DNA of 64,000 nucleotides from Gemmatimonadota bacterium (lineage in GTDB: Bacteria > Gemmatimonadota > Gemmatimonadetes > Gemmatimonadales > Gemmatimonadaceae). The stretch covers positions 1-64,000 of the forward strand of contig DAHUXM010000034.1 in assembly GCA_027307165.1 (NCBI GenBank), written 5' to 3'. Numbering within the stretch: the first letter of the stretch is position 1; each line of letters opens with the position of its first letter. The position numbers and the translations under genes are program-made. This document shows positions 9,745-18,817 of this stretch, piece after piece. Under the pieces are notes generated by a model. The model made no database searches. It worked only from the letters and a program-made list of their open reading frames with translations, and was not told where the DNA came from.

Positions 9745-10004
9745 TGGCCAGGACTTTCGTGTGGCACCCGACGAGGGGGCCCAAGACGACGGACAAGCTT
9801 CAGGCCCCCGGCAAGGGCAGGATCGAGATCAAGCAGGTTCGCAGCAAGATCGGGCATTCGTGGCGCATGCGCCGCACGCTCGAGGCGCTCGGACTCAAGC
9901 ACCCGCATGACGTGGTGATTCATCAGGATTCGGCGGCACTGCGCGGACAGATCAAGCGCGTGCGCCATCTCGTGACGATCGCCGCGGCCAAGGACGAGGC
10001 ATAA
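9744..10004 (+). CDS. rpmD: 50S ribosomal protein L30 with N-terminal extension
   Basis: L30 is a small 50S protein. The core IEIKQVRSKIGHSWRMRRTL and ALRGQIKRVRHLV match the family. The chosen ATG overlaps the rpsE stop by one base (TAATG) and gives 86 residues, about 25 more than usual, with a lead of TFVWHPTRGPKTTDK before the core and a short acidic tail. A longer frame upstream would run through rpsE and is rejected. Confidence 0.93.
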   Translation: MARTFVWHPTRGPKTTDKLQAPGKGRIEIKQVRSKIGHSWRMRRTLEALGLKHPHDVVIHQDSAALRGQIKRVRHLVTIAAAKDEA

Positions 10005-10007
10005 CCA

Positions 10008-10463
10008 ATGGCTAAGAAAATCGGTCTCCACAACCTGTCGTCCGCACCGGGATCGTCGCGCAATCGCAAGCGCATCGGTCGCGGCCCGGGCTCCGGCACG
10101 GGTAAGACGTCGGGTAAGGGACACAAGGGTATCAAGGCACGGTCGGGGCACCATGGACCGGGCGGCGGCAAGCCACAGTTCGAGGGCGGTCAGATGCCGC
10201 TCACGCGCCGGCTGCCGAAGCGTGGCTTCACGAGTCCGTTCCGGGTCGAGAGCCAGGTCGTGCGGCTCGGTGACCTCGCAAGGTTCGAAGGGAAGGAAAT
10301 AACGAACGAGCTGCTGGTGGAAGCGGGCATGATCCACGGCGGCAAGGGACCGGCCAAGGTTCTGGCCAACGGAGAGATCACGCAGGCTGTGACGGTCCGG
10401 GGGCTCAAGGTCAGCAGCGGTGCGCGCGAGAAGATCGTCGCCGCCGGCGGTACCGTCGCGTAA
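10008..10463 (+). CDS. rplO: 50S ribosomal protein L15
   Basis: L15 is a late-assembly 50S protein. The glycine-rich N-terminus [18 protein letters not shown], then [15 protein letters not shown], and the [22 protein letters not shown]-terminal fold identify it. The length of 151 residues is normal. It begins 3 bases after rpmD and precedes secY by a 165-base leader. Confidence 0.96.
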   Translation: MAKKIGLHNLSSAPGSSRNRKRIGRGPGSGTGKTSGKGHKGIKARSGHHGPGGGKPQFEGGQMPLTRRLPKRGFTSPFRVESQVVRLGDLARFEGKEITNELLVEAGMIHGGKGPAKVLANGEITQAVTVRGLKVSSGAREKIVAAGGTVA

Positions 10464-10593
10464 ATTTCCGAAAGGGGCCGCAGCATGGCCACCAACTTTG
10501 TGTAATGCGTCGAGTGCGGCGGCTTTGGCCGTCCGCGCCGGCGCTTCGCGATTCTGCCGCGTGAGCGCGATGGAATCGTCCTACGGCAGTTTC

Positions 10594-10610
10594 GGGTGGC
10601 ACTGCCACCC
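10594..10610 (+). other. Inverted repeat in the secY leader
   Basis: GGGTGGCA and TGCCACCC flank a single C, so the RNA could form a short stem a few bases before the secY ribosome-binding site (GAGGAGA, 10614-10620). The 165-base rplO-secY gap otherwise holds only a six-codon ATG frame at 10485. The stem might modulate secY translation, but there is no direct evidence. Confidence 0.4.
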
Positions 10611-10628
10611 ACTGAGGAGACTCTACTA

Positions 10629-11960
10629 ATGGCGCAGACAAATCCCGCATCGGCGGTCGCGGACATCACGCGCAACACCGAGCTGTGGGATAAGATCAAG
10701 TTCACCTTCCTCTGCCTCGTCCTTTACCGGCTCGGTTCGCACATCACGGCGCCGGGAATCGACGTGGTGGCGCTCACGGATTTCTTCGCGAACAAGGGTG
10801 GTGGAGGATTGCTCGGGCTGTACGACCTGTTCGTCGGAGGCGGTCTCTCCCGCGCAACGGTGTTCGCGCTCGGAATCATGCCGTACATCTCCGCGTCCAT
10901 CTTCATCCAGATCGCCGGTGCAGTGTTGCCGCAGGTCGAGAAGATGCAGAAGGACGAGGAAGGTCGAAAAACCATCAACCAGTGGACGCGATACATCACC
11001 ATCGCGCTCGCCGTGGTTCAGGGATGGGGCTTCGCGCTGTTCACCTCGTCGCTCCAGAACGCCGTCATCACGCCGGGCTTCATGTTCAAGCTGCAGATGG
11101 TTCTGTTCCTCACCACCGGCGCGATCTTCGTCATGTGGCTGGGCGAGCAGATCACCGAGCGCGGTCTGGGTAACGGTGCCTCGCTCATCATCTTCTTCTC
11201 CATCGTCGAGCGCTTCTGGCCCGGTATTCTCGACACGTTCAAGTTCGTGACGACGCAGGCGATCGGACCATTCTCTCTGATCATACTCGGCTTCGTCATG
11301 GTTGCCGTCGTCGCCGGTACGATCGCGATCACGATCGCAGCGCGGCGCATAATGATTCAGATTCCGCAGCGCACCATGTCACGCGGGCGCCAGCGAGAAG
11401 CATCGCGGAACTTCATCCCGCTCCGAATCAATACCGCGGGCGTGATGCCTATCATCTTCGCGCAATCGGTGATCGTGATTCCAGGCGCGTTCGCACAGTT
11501 CAGCGGCAATCCGTTCATGCAGCAGATGTCGGAGCGTATGCAGCCCGGAACATGGCTGTACTTCACACTGCTGGCTATCCTCATCATCTTCTTCACCTAC
11601 TTCTACACCGCGATCATCTTCAACCCGGTGGACATCGCCGAGAACCTGAAGAAGCAGGGCGGATTCATTCCGGGTGTGAAACCTGGCGCGAAGACAGCCG
11701 AGTACGTGGATACGGTGATATCCCGGATCACGCTTCCGGGCTCGATATTCCTCACGTTCATCGCTCTGCTTCCAATCTTCATCGCGGACGCGATCAACGT
11801 TCCGTTCACGTTCGGCGGCACGTCGCTGCTGATCGTTGTCGGTGTCGCACTCGATACGATGGCGCAGATCAATCAGCACATGCTGCTCCGCAAGTATGAC
11901 GGGTTCATGAAGAAGGGGCGTGTACGATTCCGCGGGCAGAATTCGTTCGCCGGTTACTGA
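10629..11960 (+). CDS. secY: Preprotein translocase channel subunit SecY
   Basis: SecY is the membrane channel of the Sec system, working with SecE, SecG and SecA. The 443-residue protein has about ten hydrophobic segments and conserved blocks such as LGIMPYISASIFIQ, WLGEQITERGLGNGASLIIF and INTAGVMPIIFAQS. The ATG at 10629 is preceded by GAGGAGA; an in-frame ATG at 10596 lies upstream of that site and is unlikely. As usual it closes the spc ribosomal genes and is followed by adk. Confidence 0.97.
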   Translation: MAQTNPASAVADITRNTELWDKIKFTFLCLVLYRLGSHITAPGIDVVALTDFFANKGGGGLLGLYDLFVGGGLSRATVFALGIMPYISASIFIQIAGAVLPQVEKMQKDEEGRKTINQWTRYITIALAVVQGWGFALFTSSLQNAVITPGFMFKLQMVLFLTTGAIFVMWLGEQITERGLGNGASLIIFFSIVERFWPGILDTFKFVTTQAIGPFSLIILGFVMVAVVAGTIAITIAARRIMIQIPQRTMSRGRQREASRNFIPLRINTAGVMPIIFAQSVIVIPGAFAQFSGNPFMQQMSERMQPGTWLYFTLLAILIIFFTYFYTAIIFNPVDIAENLKKQGGFIPGVKPGAKTAEYVDTVISRITLPGSIFLTFIALLPIFIADAINVPFTFGGTSLLIVVGVALDTMAQINQHMLLRKYDGFMKKGRVRFRGQNSFAGY

Positions 11961-11975
11961 CGTCGCGGTGCAATT

Positions 11976-12629
11976 GTGATAATAGTTCTGCTCGGACCAC
12001 CGGGCGCGGGGAAGGGAACTCAGGGCGAGCTGCTTGCAGCTCGCCTTGGCATTCCGAAGATCGCCACCGGCGATCTGTTTCGCGCCGCTGTGCGTGAAGG
12101 CACGCCTCTCGGACTCGAGGCCAAGCAGTTCATGGATCGAGGCGATCTCGTTCCCGATTCGGTGATTCTCGGAATCCTTCGCGACGCGATTGCGTCCCCC
12201 GAATCCGCGCGCGGTGCAATTCTCGACGGCGCAGTCCGCACCGTACCTCAGGCGGAAGGTCTCGCCGAGGAGCTCGCGAGCATCGGCCGCAGGGTCGACG
12301 CGGTGTTGCTATTCGAGGCGAATCACGCTGAATTGATCCGGCGCCTCAGCTCGCGCACGACCTGCGACGTATGTCAGACGCCGTTCAGAGGCCTGGAGCC
12401 TGGCACCGCGTGTCCACGGGGCGACGGGGGCCGTCTCATTCGCCGCCAGGACGACGAGCCTGAGGCCATTCAGAATCGGCTCAACGTCTACGAGGAGCTC
12501 ACCGCGCCCGTAGTCGAGTGGTATGATTCGCATGGTATTCCAGTGCAGCGCATAGACGCGATCGGCGAAGTCACGGACGTTACGGCCCGGGCGGCGCAGG
12601 CGCTCCAGAGCGTCCAACTCGCATCCTGA
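11976..12629 (+). CDS. adk: Adenylate kinase with Cys-containing LID
   Basis: Adenylate kinase converts ATP plus AMP to two ADP. The GTG start gives MIIVLLGPPGAGKGTQ, whose GPPGAGKGT is the P-loop, and TGDLFR follows in the AMP-binding part. The LID carries C130, C133 and C146 with D150 as a possible fourth zinc ligand. The usual DGFPRT motif reads DGAVRT (residues 84-89): the arginine is kept but F-P is replaced by A-V. Total length is 217 residues. Confidence 0.93.
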   Translation: MIIVLLGPPGAGKGTQGELLAARLGIPKIATGDLFRAAVREGTPLGLEAKQFMDRGDLVPDSVILGILRDAIASPESARGAILDGAVRTVPQAEGLAEELASIGRRVDAVLLFEANHAELIRRLSSRTTCDVCQTPFRGLEPGTACPRGDGGRLIRRQDDEPEAIQNRLNVYEELTAPVVEWYDSHGIPVQRIDAIGEVTDVTARAAQALQSVQLAS

Positions 12630-12657
12630 CGGCGCACGCAGTGAGAGGAAGCAGTCG

Positions 12658-13416
12658 ATGATACAGCTCAAATCAGCAAGAGAGATAGAGATAATGGCGC
12701 GCGGGGGGCAGATCCTCGCCGCTGCGGTGCGTCTCGCTGAAACCGACACGCGCGCGGGAATGTCGACGCTCGACGTCGACCGCATGATCGAGGAATTCAT
12801 ACGCTCGCACGAAGGCGCACTTCCGTCGTTCAAGGGGCTTTACGGATTCCCCGCGAGCGTGTGCGCATCGATCAACGAAGAGATCGTGCACGGAATCCCG
12901 AGTGCAAAGCGCGTCATTCGCGATGGCGACATAGTGTCGATCGACGTCGGCGTACTGCTCGAAGGTTATCACACGGATGCAGCCACAACGGTCGCGGTCG
13001 GTAATGTCGGTGCGGAGTCATTGCGGTTGCTCGACGTAACGCGCAAGGCGCTGGCCGCTGGCATCGCAGCTGCACAACCGGACAATCACGTCGGCGACAT
13101 CGGCGCCGCGGTACAGGAAGTGGTCGAGCGCGCGGGCTTCAACGTCACGCGCGACCTGGTCGGGCATGGAATCGGAACCACGTTCCACGAAGACCCGCAG
13201 GTTCCCAACTACGGCAAGCCCAAGCGTGGCGTGAAGCTGACAGCCGGCCTTACGATCGCAATCGAGCCCATGGTAATGATCGGCAGCCACAAGACTCGCC
13301 AGCTGCCGGATCAGTGGACTGTCGTGACGGTCGATAAATCGCGTGCAGCACACTTCGAGCATACAGTCGCCATCACTGCGCAGGGCCCACGCGTGCTGAC
13401 GCAGTTAGCGGCGTAA
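12658..13416 (+). CDS. map: Methionine aminopeptidase, type I
   Basis: This enzyme removes the initiator methionine from new proteins using two metal ions. The 252-residue protein shows the type I pattern: the DVGVLLEGYHTDAA metal-binding aspartates, GHGIGTTFHEDPQVPNYG with the histidine ligand, IAIEPMV and FEHTVAIT with the glutamates. There is no N-terminal SH3-binding or zinc-finger extension. It is the last + strand gene of the ribosomal block and faces the minus-strand ftcD across a 57-base gap. Confidence 0.95.
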   Translation: MIQLKSAREIEIMARGGQILAAAVRLAETDTRAGMSTLDVDRMIEEFIRSHEGALPSFKGLYGFPASVCASINEEIVHGIPSAKRVIRDGDIVSIDVGVLLEGYHTDAATTVAVGNVGAESLRLLDVTRKALAAGIAAAQPDNHVGDIGAAVQEVVERAGFNVTRDLVGHGIGTTFHEDPQVPNYGKPKRGVKLTAGLTIAIEPMVMIGSHKTRQLPDQWTVVTVDKSRAAHFEHTVAITAQGPRVLTQLAA

Positions 13417-13473
13417 AACCAGCGTGCGCGCGGCATAAGCTCGCAGCATAGCTCGCGTGCACGCGTGGCGGCG

Positions 13474-14988
13474 TCAGATCGCCGCCCACACCCTCTTCGC
13501 CACCGATGCAGCAAGCGCCTCCGTCTCAGCCGAGAGCGCGATTGCCTCTTTAACAGGTCCCTCCGCATCGGTGCTGTCGCGTAGCGCGCTCGCATTCACA
13601 CGGACGTTGTAGGCCGCCCCGGTGCATGCGGCCCTCGCCAGCAGGGCTGCAACACCTGCGTCGCTGATTGCGTTGGAGTTACCACGTTCCGCGACAGCGC
13701 TCACGAGGACCACTGTCCGAGCTGCGCAACGTGCCACCGAGAGCGGGACGTCGATCGCGCCGAGCAAAGCGTCGTGCATCGCAACATTTCGCGCAACGTT
13801 CTCGTACGGAGTGCGATGTGGCAATCTGCGCGCATCGGTGACGCGTGCGTACGCCTCCGCGTCGCGCCGCGCGAGTGTCTGCAACTCGTGCGAAATGTCC
13901 AGTGCGTCACGCTGGATCTCCCGCATTTTGGCGTCGACCGTCGCATACCGATCGCGTCCGATGGTCAGACCCGCGACCATGCTCACCAGAGCCGCGCCCA
14001 GCGCGCCGGCGATCGCCGCGACGCTACCTCCGCCCGGGACGGCATCCGCGCTGGCGACGCTTTCCAGATAATCGGACATCGATTGCTCGCGGCGTTTCGC
14101 GAACACGGCGCGTTCGAGTACGTGTGCGCTGATGTCGTCTCGCAGCCTCAATGCTCTGGACGACAGCTCGAACGCAGCACGCTCCGGCAGGAGACCTATC
14201 AATTCGCTCCACACGATCTCCAGACCACGCTCGCGCGCCTCGTGCTCCACTGCGGCATAGGCAGTTGCGAGCGAGGTCTGCTCGATGTCGGCCAGATTCA
14301 TCGACACCTGAGCCTGGCCATTCACTTCGAGTCCGAGAGCCTTTACCGCTCGCAGCCCGCCACTCGACTCGCGAACCGCGCGTGCAATGTCCCTGGCCGC
14401 GCGCAGGTTGCCGCTGTCCCCAATGTATGCGTTGAAGGCGATCAGAAACGGACGCGCGCCGATTGCAACCGCACCCGCAGTGGGATGCACGCGCGCAGGT
14501 CCGAAGTCCGGTGCCCGGGCAGGATCCGATGTGATCGCAACGCGCAGCGATTCGAAGCCGCCACGTCGTACGTCCGCAAGATTGCGTCGCGACGCACGAG
14601 TTGCAGCTCGCTCGTAGAGATAGACCGGAATCCCCAGCTCGTCTCCGACTCGCTGCCCGACTTCGCGCGCAATCGCAATACAGTCGTCCATCGTCGCACC
14701 GTCGAGAGGGACGAACGGAACCACATCCGCCGCACCGATGCGTGGATGCACGCCCTCGTGTCGTGTGAGGTCGATGTGGTCACGCGCCGCGCGGATCGCG
14801 GCAACTGCGGCATCGGCCATGCTTTCTGCAGGCGCAACAAAGGTGATGACCGACCTGTTGTGCGAGGCATCCGAAGTCACGTGCAGCACGGAGACCCCCG
14901 GCACCGCGGCTATGCGATCGCGAATCGCATCGACCACCGCGAGGTCGCGCCCTTCGGAAAAATTCGGGACGCATTCTATGAGCTTCAT
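13474..14988 (-). CDS. ftcD: Glutamate formimidoyltransferase / formimidoyl-THF cyclodeaminase (bifunctional)
   Basis: The two activities transfer the formimino group of formiminoglutamate, the end product of histidine degradation, to tetrahydrofolate and then deaminate it. The first ~300 residues are the transferase (KLIECVPNFSEGRD, HNRSVITF, HEGVHPRIGAADVVPF). The rest is the cyclodeaminase (SADAVPGGGSVAAIAGALG, NAISDAGVAALLA). Both lie in one 504-residue frame, as in the vertebrate enzyme. The ATG at 14988 gives the family start MKLIECVPNFSEG and overlaps the upstream phosphatase by 4 bases. Confidence 0.93.
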   Translation of the reverse strand: MKLIECVPNFSEGRDLAVVDAIRDRIAAVPGVSVLHVTSDASHNRSVITFVAPAESMADAAVAAIRAARDHIDLTRHEGVHPRIGAADVVPFVPLDGATMDDCIAIAREVGQRVGDELGIPVYLYERAATRASRRNLADVRRGGFESLRVAITSDPARAPDFGPARVHPTAGAVAIGARPFLIAFNAYIGDSGNLRAARDIARAVRESSGGLRAVKALGLEVNGQAQVSMNLADIEQTSLATAYAAVEHEARERGLEIVWSELIGLLPERAAFELSSRALRLRDDISAHVLERAVFAKRREQSMSDYLESVASADAVPGGGSVAAIAGALGAALVSMVAGLTIGRDRYATVDAKMREIQRDALDISHELQTLARRDAEAYARVTDARRLPHRTPYENVARNVAMHDALLGAIDVPLSVARCAARTVVLVSAVAERGNSNAISDAGVAALLARAACTGAAYNVRVNASALRDSTDAEGPVKEAIALSAETEALAASVAKRVWAAI

Positions 14989-15836
14989 GTTCCAGAACCT
15001 TCCGCGCCATGCAGCACGTCGAGCAGCCATCCGTGCATCGCAGGATTACCAGCCACGAGCGGAGCCGTTTCGATCGTGGCCGGCATGCCGTCGATGCCCG
15101 TGACGATTCCGCCGGCTTCACGTACCAGCAGAATGCCGGCCGCCATGTCCCACGGCGACAGGCGTAATTCCCAGAAGGCATCGAACCTTCCGCCAGCGAC
15201 CCACGCGAGGTCGATCGCAGCCGAGCCGGCTCTCCTGATTCCCGACGTGGTCCGGGCGATCGGAACGAACTGGCGCGCATAACGCACCGCATCTGCATTC
15301 TCGCCGAACGGAAAGCCGGTGCCGATGAGCGCCTTTTCCGGATCCGAGATCTGCGACACGTGCAGAGGTATTCCGTTAAGTCGCGCGCCCATGCCGCGCA
15401 CCGCGGTGTACAACTCGCCGTGCGGAATGTCCAGCACCAGTGCGACGATCGGCTCCGTGTCGTGGATTGCGGCTATCGAAACTGAATACGCCGGGATCCC
15501 GTGCAGGAAATTCGTGGTGCCGTCGAGCGGATCGACGACAAACGCGAGTCCGCGTGGAAGCGGCTCATCGCGCCAACTCTCCTCGCCCAGTACGCGCAGG
15601 TCCGGGAAATCGGCGTTCAGCGCGTTGGTGATCTCATGCCGGATCAGCGTTTCGGAGGAGGTATCTATCTCGGTCAGGTAATCGGCCAGACCCTTCGACT
15701 GCCAGACGAGGTCGCCGCGGCGCGTCGCACCGGCCGCGATTACACCTTCCGCCGCGCGTGCCGCAACGATCATCGCGTCGAGGATTTTCGCGATGATCTC
15801 ACCAGTATATGGAACAGCTGCCTGACTTGTGGTCAT
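14985..15836 (-). CDS. Inositol monophosphatase family protein
   Basis: Enzymes of this family remove phosphate from inositol or related sugar phosphates using Mg or Li-sensitive metal sites. The three metal-site motifs are present: GEESW, DPLDGTTNFLHG and WDMAAGILLVREAGG. The 283-residue length is usual. An upstream start at 15983 would run through trpS on the other strand, so the ATG at 15836 is taken. It starts only 18 bases from the divergent trpS start and overlaps ftcD by 4 bases. The substrate cannot be told from sequence; SuhB- and HisN-type roles are possible. Confidence 0.9.
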   Translation of the reverse strand: MTTSQAAVPYTGEIIAKILDAMIVAARAAEGVIAAGATRRGDLVWQSKGLADYLTEIDTSSETLIRHEITNALNADFPDLRVLGEESWRDEPLPRGLAFVVDPLDGTTNFLHGIPAYSVSIAAIHDTEPIVALVLDIPHGELYTAVRGMGARLNGIPLHVSQISDPEKALIGTGFPFGENADAVRYARQFVPIARTTSGIRRAGSAAIDLAWVAGGRFDAFWELRLSPWDMAAGILLVREAGGIVTGIDGMPATIETAPLVAGNPAMHGWLLDVLHGAEGSGT

Positions 15837-15854
15837 CGCTCGTATATTTGGCGT

Positions 15855-16829
15855 ATGGCACGTGTATTCAGCGGCATTCAACCCTCGGGTGAGCTGCACA
15901 TAGGAAACTACCTCGGCGCAGTGCGCAACTGGGTCGAGCTGCAGCACCGATACGAGTCGTTCTTCTCGATCGTGGACTACCACGCGATAACGGGCATGTA
16001 CGAGCCGGCGGATCTGCGCCGCCGCACGCGCGACATGGCAATCTCGCTACTCGCGTCCGGGATAGATCCCGAAAAGTGCACCTTGTTCGTTCAGTCCGCG
16101 GTCTCCGAACATACCGAGCTGGCGTGGATTTTCAACACCGTGACTCCGCTGGGTGAGCTGGAGCGCCAGACTCAGTTCAAGGACAAGTCGAGCCGTCAGG
16201 AGAGCATCCTCGCGGGGTTGCTCAACTACCCGGTGCTTCAGGCTGCGGACATCGCGCTGTATCAGTCTGATCTCATCCCCGTGGGCGAGGATCAGGTGCA
16301 GCATCTGGAGCTCGCGCGCGAGATAGTCCGCCGCTGGAACTCCAAATTCGGCATCGATTTCTTCGTGGAGCCCAAGCCACTGCTCACTCCGACCAGGCGC
16401 ATCATGGGGCTGGACGGCCAGGCGAAGATGTCCAAGTCCCTCGGTAATACGATTGGTCTGCTGGAAGAACCGGCAGCGATCTGGGAGAAGCTGCGTCCCG
16501 CGGTCACCGACCCCGCCCGGGTAAAAAAGACCGATCCCGGCACTCCGGAAGTCTGCAACATCTACCACATTCACAAGGCGTTCAGCTCTTCTGCAACGGT
16601 CGAGCACGTGGCGCAACAGTGCAGCAGCGCCGGCTGGGGTTGCATCGATTGCAAGCGCGTCCTGCAGGCCTCGATGGAGACCGAGCTGGGGCCGATTCGC
16701 GCTCGCGCCGCGGAGCTTCGTGCAGCGCCCGCACGTGTCGAGGACGCTCTGTTGGCGGGCGCTGCGAGTGCGAGGGCAATCGCCAGCGAGACGTTGACCG
16801 AGACCAAGCAGATCATGGGTCTCCGCTAG
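15855..16829 (+). CDS. trpS: Tryptophanyl-tRNA synthetase
   Basis: TrpRS charges tRNA-Trp. The class I signatures are clear: HIGNYLG for HIGH near the start and AKMSKSLGN for KMSKS. The ATG at 15855 gives MARVFSGIQPSGELHIG, the expected N-terminus; a longer frame to 15501 would run back through the divergent phosphatase gene. The length of 324 residues is normal. The M28 peptidase gene begins 3 bases after the stop, so the gas-vesicle genes may be read through from here. Confidence 0.96.
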   Translation: MARVFSGIQPSGELHIGNYLGAVRNWVELQHRYESFFSIVDYHAITGMYEPADLRRRTRDMAISLLASGIDPEKCTLFVQSAVSEHTELAWIFNTVTPLGELERQTQFKDKSSRQESILAGLLNYPVLQAADIALYQSDLIPVGEDQVQHLELAREIVRRWNSKFGIDFFVEPKPLLTPTRRIMGLDGQAKMSKSLGNTIGLLEEPAAIWEKLRPAVTDPARVKKTDPGTPEVCNIYHIHKAFSSSATVEHVAQQCSSAGWGCIDCKRVLQASMETELGPIRARAAELRAAPARVEDALLAGAASARAIASETLTETKQIMGLR

Positions 16830-16832
16830 CGA

Positions 16833-17978
16833 GTGAGCGGTACCGCGGAAGGCCAGGCCCTGCTCGCGGGCATTGGCGGAACGGCGCGTCCGGCAGGATC
16901 TGCCGCCGAGTCGGCCGCTCGGAGCATTTGTGCGACGTGGCTGACCGACGCTGGTTTCGTGGTGGAGGAACGCCATTTCGACTACTCTGCGTTCCCCGGG
17001 ACGTGGGGAACGCCGATCGCGGGGCTGGTGCTCCTCGCCGCAGCGATCGTCGCCGCAATTGGGATTGTGCGCGGGGGAGCGGCGACTGACACGGCCCTGG
17101 CAGTCGGAATTGCGCTGGTCGTTGCCGTTTCCGTGTCGGGATGGTGGCTGGGCCGGTATGGCACGCGCCGACTTCCGTTCGCGCGCAGGTTCGGGGTCAA
17201 TCTCGAGGGTCGTCGCGGTGTTCCTTCCGTGTGGCTCGTGGCCCACCTGGACAGCAAGAGCCAGCCGGTCTCGCTGCTGATTCGAGCCGCCGCCGCGGTG
17301 GGAGTTCTGGCCAGCTGGGTCTGTCTGATTCTGGTTTGGACCGGTTCTCGCATCTTGCCCCTGCCGGGTGCGCTGCTGCTTGGTGCGGCCACCTGCGGAG
17401 CCGTTGCTTCTGTGCCATTATTACTTTCGTGGGTTGGCACACGCGGTAGCGGGGCGCTGGACAATGCCAGCGGGGTCGCAGCCATTCTGAGGGCCGCGAG
17501 CATCATCGACCGGGCGATCCCCGTCGGAGTGCTCATAACTTCCGCGGAGGAACTGGGCCTCGCCGGTGCACGTGCCTGGGTGCAATCGAAGGGCCCTGGC
17601 GTGGTGATTAACTGTGATGGTGTGGATGACCGGGGCGCGCTGACAATTACAGCCACTGGCGCCGGACGTCATCTATTGCAGTCTTTGCGCAGGACTGGGA
17701 TGCTGGGCTTCGACGCTCGAATTCGCCGAGGACTTCCAGGGATCCTTGTGGACTCGACGGCATTTGCGGATGAGGGATGGGCGGCGTGCACTGTCAGCCG
17801 GGGAACGCGTTATTCGCTTGCCCGGGTGCACACTGCGCACGATACTCTGGACAGAATGTCCGGCGTCGGCGTCGAAAGTGCGGCCGGTGTGATTGCTTCA
17901 CTCGTCGGCGCAATCGTTGCAGCGCGTAACAGCTCGAAGGGGGTTTTCGACGGAAATGGAACGACAGCCATTGAGTGA
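16833..17978 (+). CDS. Membrane-anchored M28-family zinc peptidase
   Basis: This is an M28-type zinc exopeptidase-like protein. The metal and catalytic motifs appear in order: VAHLDSKSQ (His and Asp), GALDNASGVAAIL (bridging Asp), SAEELGLAGA (catalytic Glu and a Glu ligand) and the late RVHTAHDT histidine. Unusually, about four hydrophobic stretches are embedded: two before VAHLD and two between VAHLD and GALDN, so the catalytic domain seems threaded by membrane segments. It has a GTG start and 381 residues. It sits between trpS and gvpF and overlaps gvpF by 23 bases. Confidence 0.8.
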   Translation: MSGTAEGQALLAGIGGTARPAGSAAESAARSICATWLTDAGFVVEERHFDYSAFPGTWGTPIAGLVLLAAAIVAAIGIVRGGAATDTALAVGIALVVAVSVSGWWLGRYGTRRLPFARRFGVNLEGRRGVPSVWLVAHLDSKSQPVSLLIRAAAAVGVLASWVCLILVWTGSRILPLPGALLLGAATCGAVASVPLLLSWVGTRGSGALDNASGVAAILRAASIIDRAIPVGVLITSAEELGLAGARAWVQSKGPGVVINCDGVDDRGALTITATGAGRHLLQSLRRTGMLGFDARIRRGLPGILVDSTAFADEGWAACTVSRGTRYSLARVHTAHDTLDRMSGVGVESAAGVIASLVGAIVAARNSSKGVFDGNGTTAIE

Positions 17979-18816
17979 CGACAGAATGAGCGCGCTCGAC
18001 GCATCGCTTTTCGACGCCAGCAGCGAATCCGACGTTGCGGGCGATTCGCTCGCGGTCGCGCCGGCCGAAGGCAAGTACGTCTACTGCATCATCCGGCATC
18101 AGGCTCCGCGGGATTTCGGTGACATAGGCATCGGTGGCGGCGCCCGCGTTTACACCGTCCATCATGAGGATCTGGCCGCCGTGGTAAGCGACACGCCGAT
18201 CGTGATCTACGATCCGACGCGTGAGAACGTGCTCGCACACGAATTCGTGAATGAAACGGTTATGCGCGAGTTCACCGTCATCCCGATGTCGTTCGGAACG
18301 GTCTTCCGGTCGGAAGAGGATGTGGGACAGCTGCTTCGCTCCACGTACGAAGCGTTCACCGACGTTCTCGAAAAGATGAAGGACAAGATCGAGTTCGGTG
18401 TGCAGATCCGCTGGGATCGCGATCGGGTCGTCGAGAGCATCGAGCAGGACAATGACGAGATTCGAAAGCTGAAGGACGAGATCACGCGCAACGCGTCGTC
18501 CTCTACCTATTTCGCTCGCATGCAGCTCGGACGGTTGATCGAGGGTGCGCTGGAAGACTGTGCCAGCCGGTACGTCGCCACTGTCCACGAGGAGCTCAAG
18601 CGGGTTTCAGTCGCGAGCAGGAGCAACAAGGTCATCGGCGACCGGATGATCATGAACGCCGCGTTTCTGGTGAACCGATCGGGTGAGAAGGCGTTCGATG
18701 AAGTCGTGAAGGAGCTCAGCCGTCGCTACGAGCACCTTCTCGCGTTCAAGTACACCGGACCGTGGCCGCCGTACAATTTCGTCAACATCAAGCTCAAGCT
18801 GGAGAAGGCCAACTAG
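17956..18816 (+). CDS. gvpF: Gas vesicle protein GvpF/GvpL family
   Basis: GvpF/GvpL proteins are accessory factors for gas-vesicle assembly, and GvpF is known to bind GvpA. The family is seen from GKYVYCIIRHQ near residue 40, FTVIPMSFGTVFRSEEDV, the central helical FGVQIRWDRDRVVE region and the C-terminal FKYTGPWPPYNFVNI motif. The ATG at 17956 lies 12 bases after AAGGGGG and overlaps the peptidase gene by 23 bases; a later ATG at 17986 lacks a clear ribosome-binding site. About 286 residues. gvpG follows after one base. Confidence 0.9.
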   Translation: MERQPLSDDRMSALDASLFDASSESDVAGDSLAVAPAEGKYVYCIIRHQAPRDFGDIGIGGGARVYTVHHEDLAAVVSDTPIVIYDPTRENVLAHEFVNETVMREFTVIPMSFGTVFRSEEDVGQLLRSTYEAFTDVLEKMKDKIEFGVQIRWDRDRVVESIEQDNDEIRKLKDEITRNASSSTYFARMQLGRLIEGALEDCASRYVATVHEELKRVSVASRSNKVIGDRMIMNAAFLVNRSGEKAFDEVVKELSRRYEHLLAFKYTGPWPPYNFVNIKLKLEKAN

Positions 18817-18817
18817 C

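Noticed and set aside
10485-10505. Six-codon leader peptide before secY
   Set aside because: Very short, no ribosome-binding site, and no regulatory codons.
13774-15282. Long plus-strand open frame of 502 codons opposite ftcD
   Set aside because: The minus-strand frame matches formiminotransferase-cyclodeaminase and the phosphatase along its full length, and this one shows only random composition.
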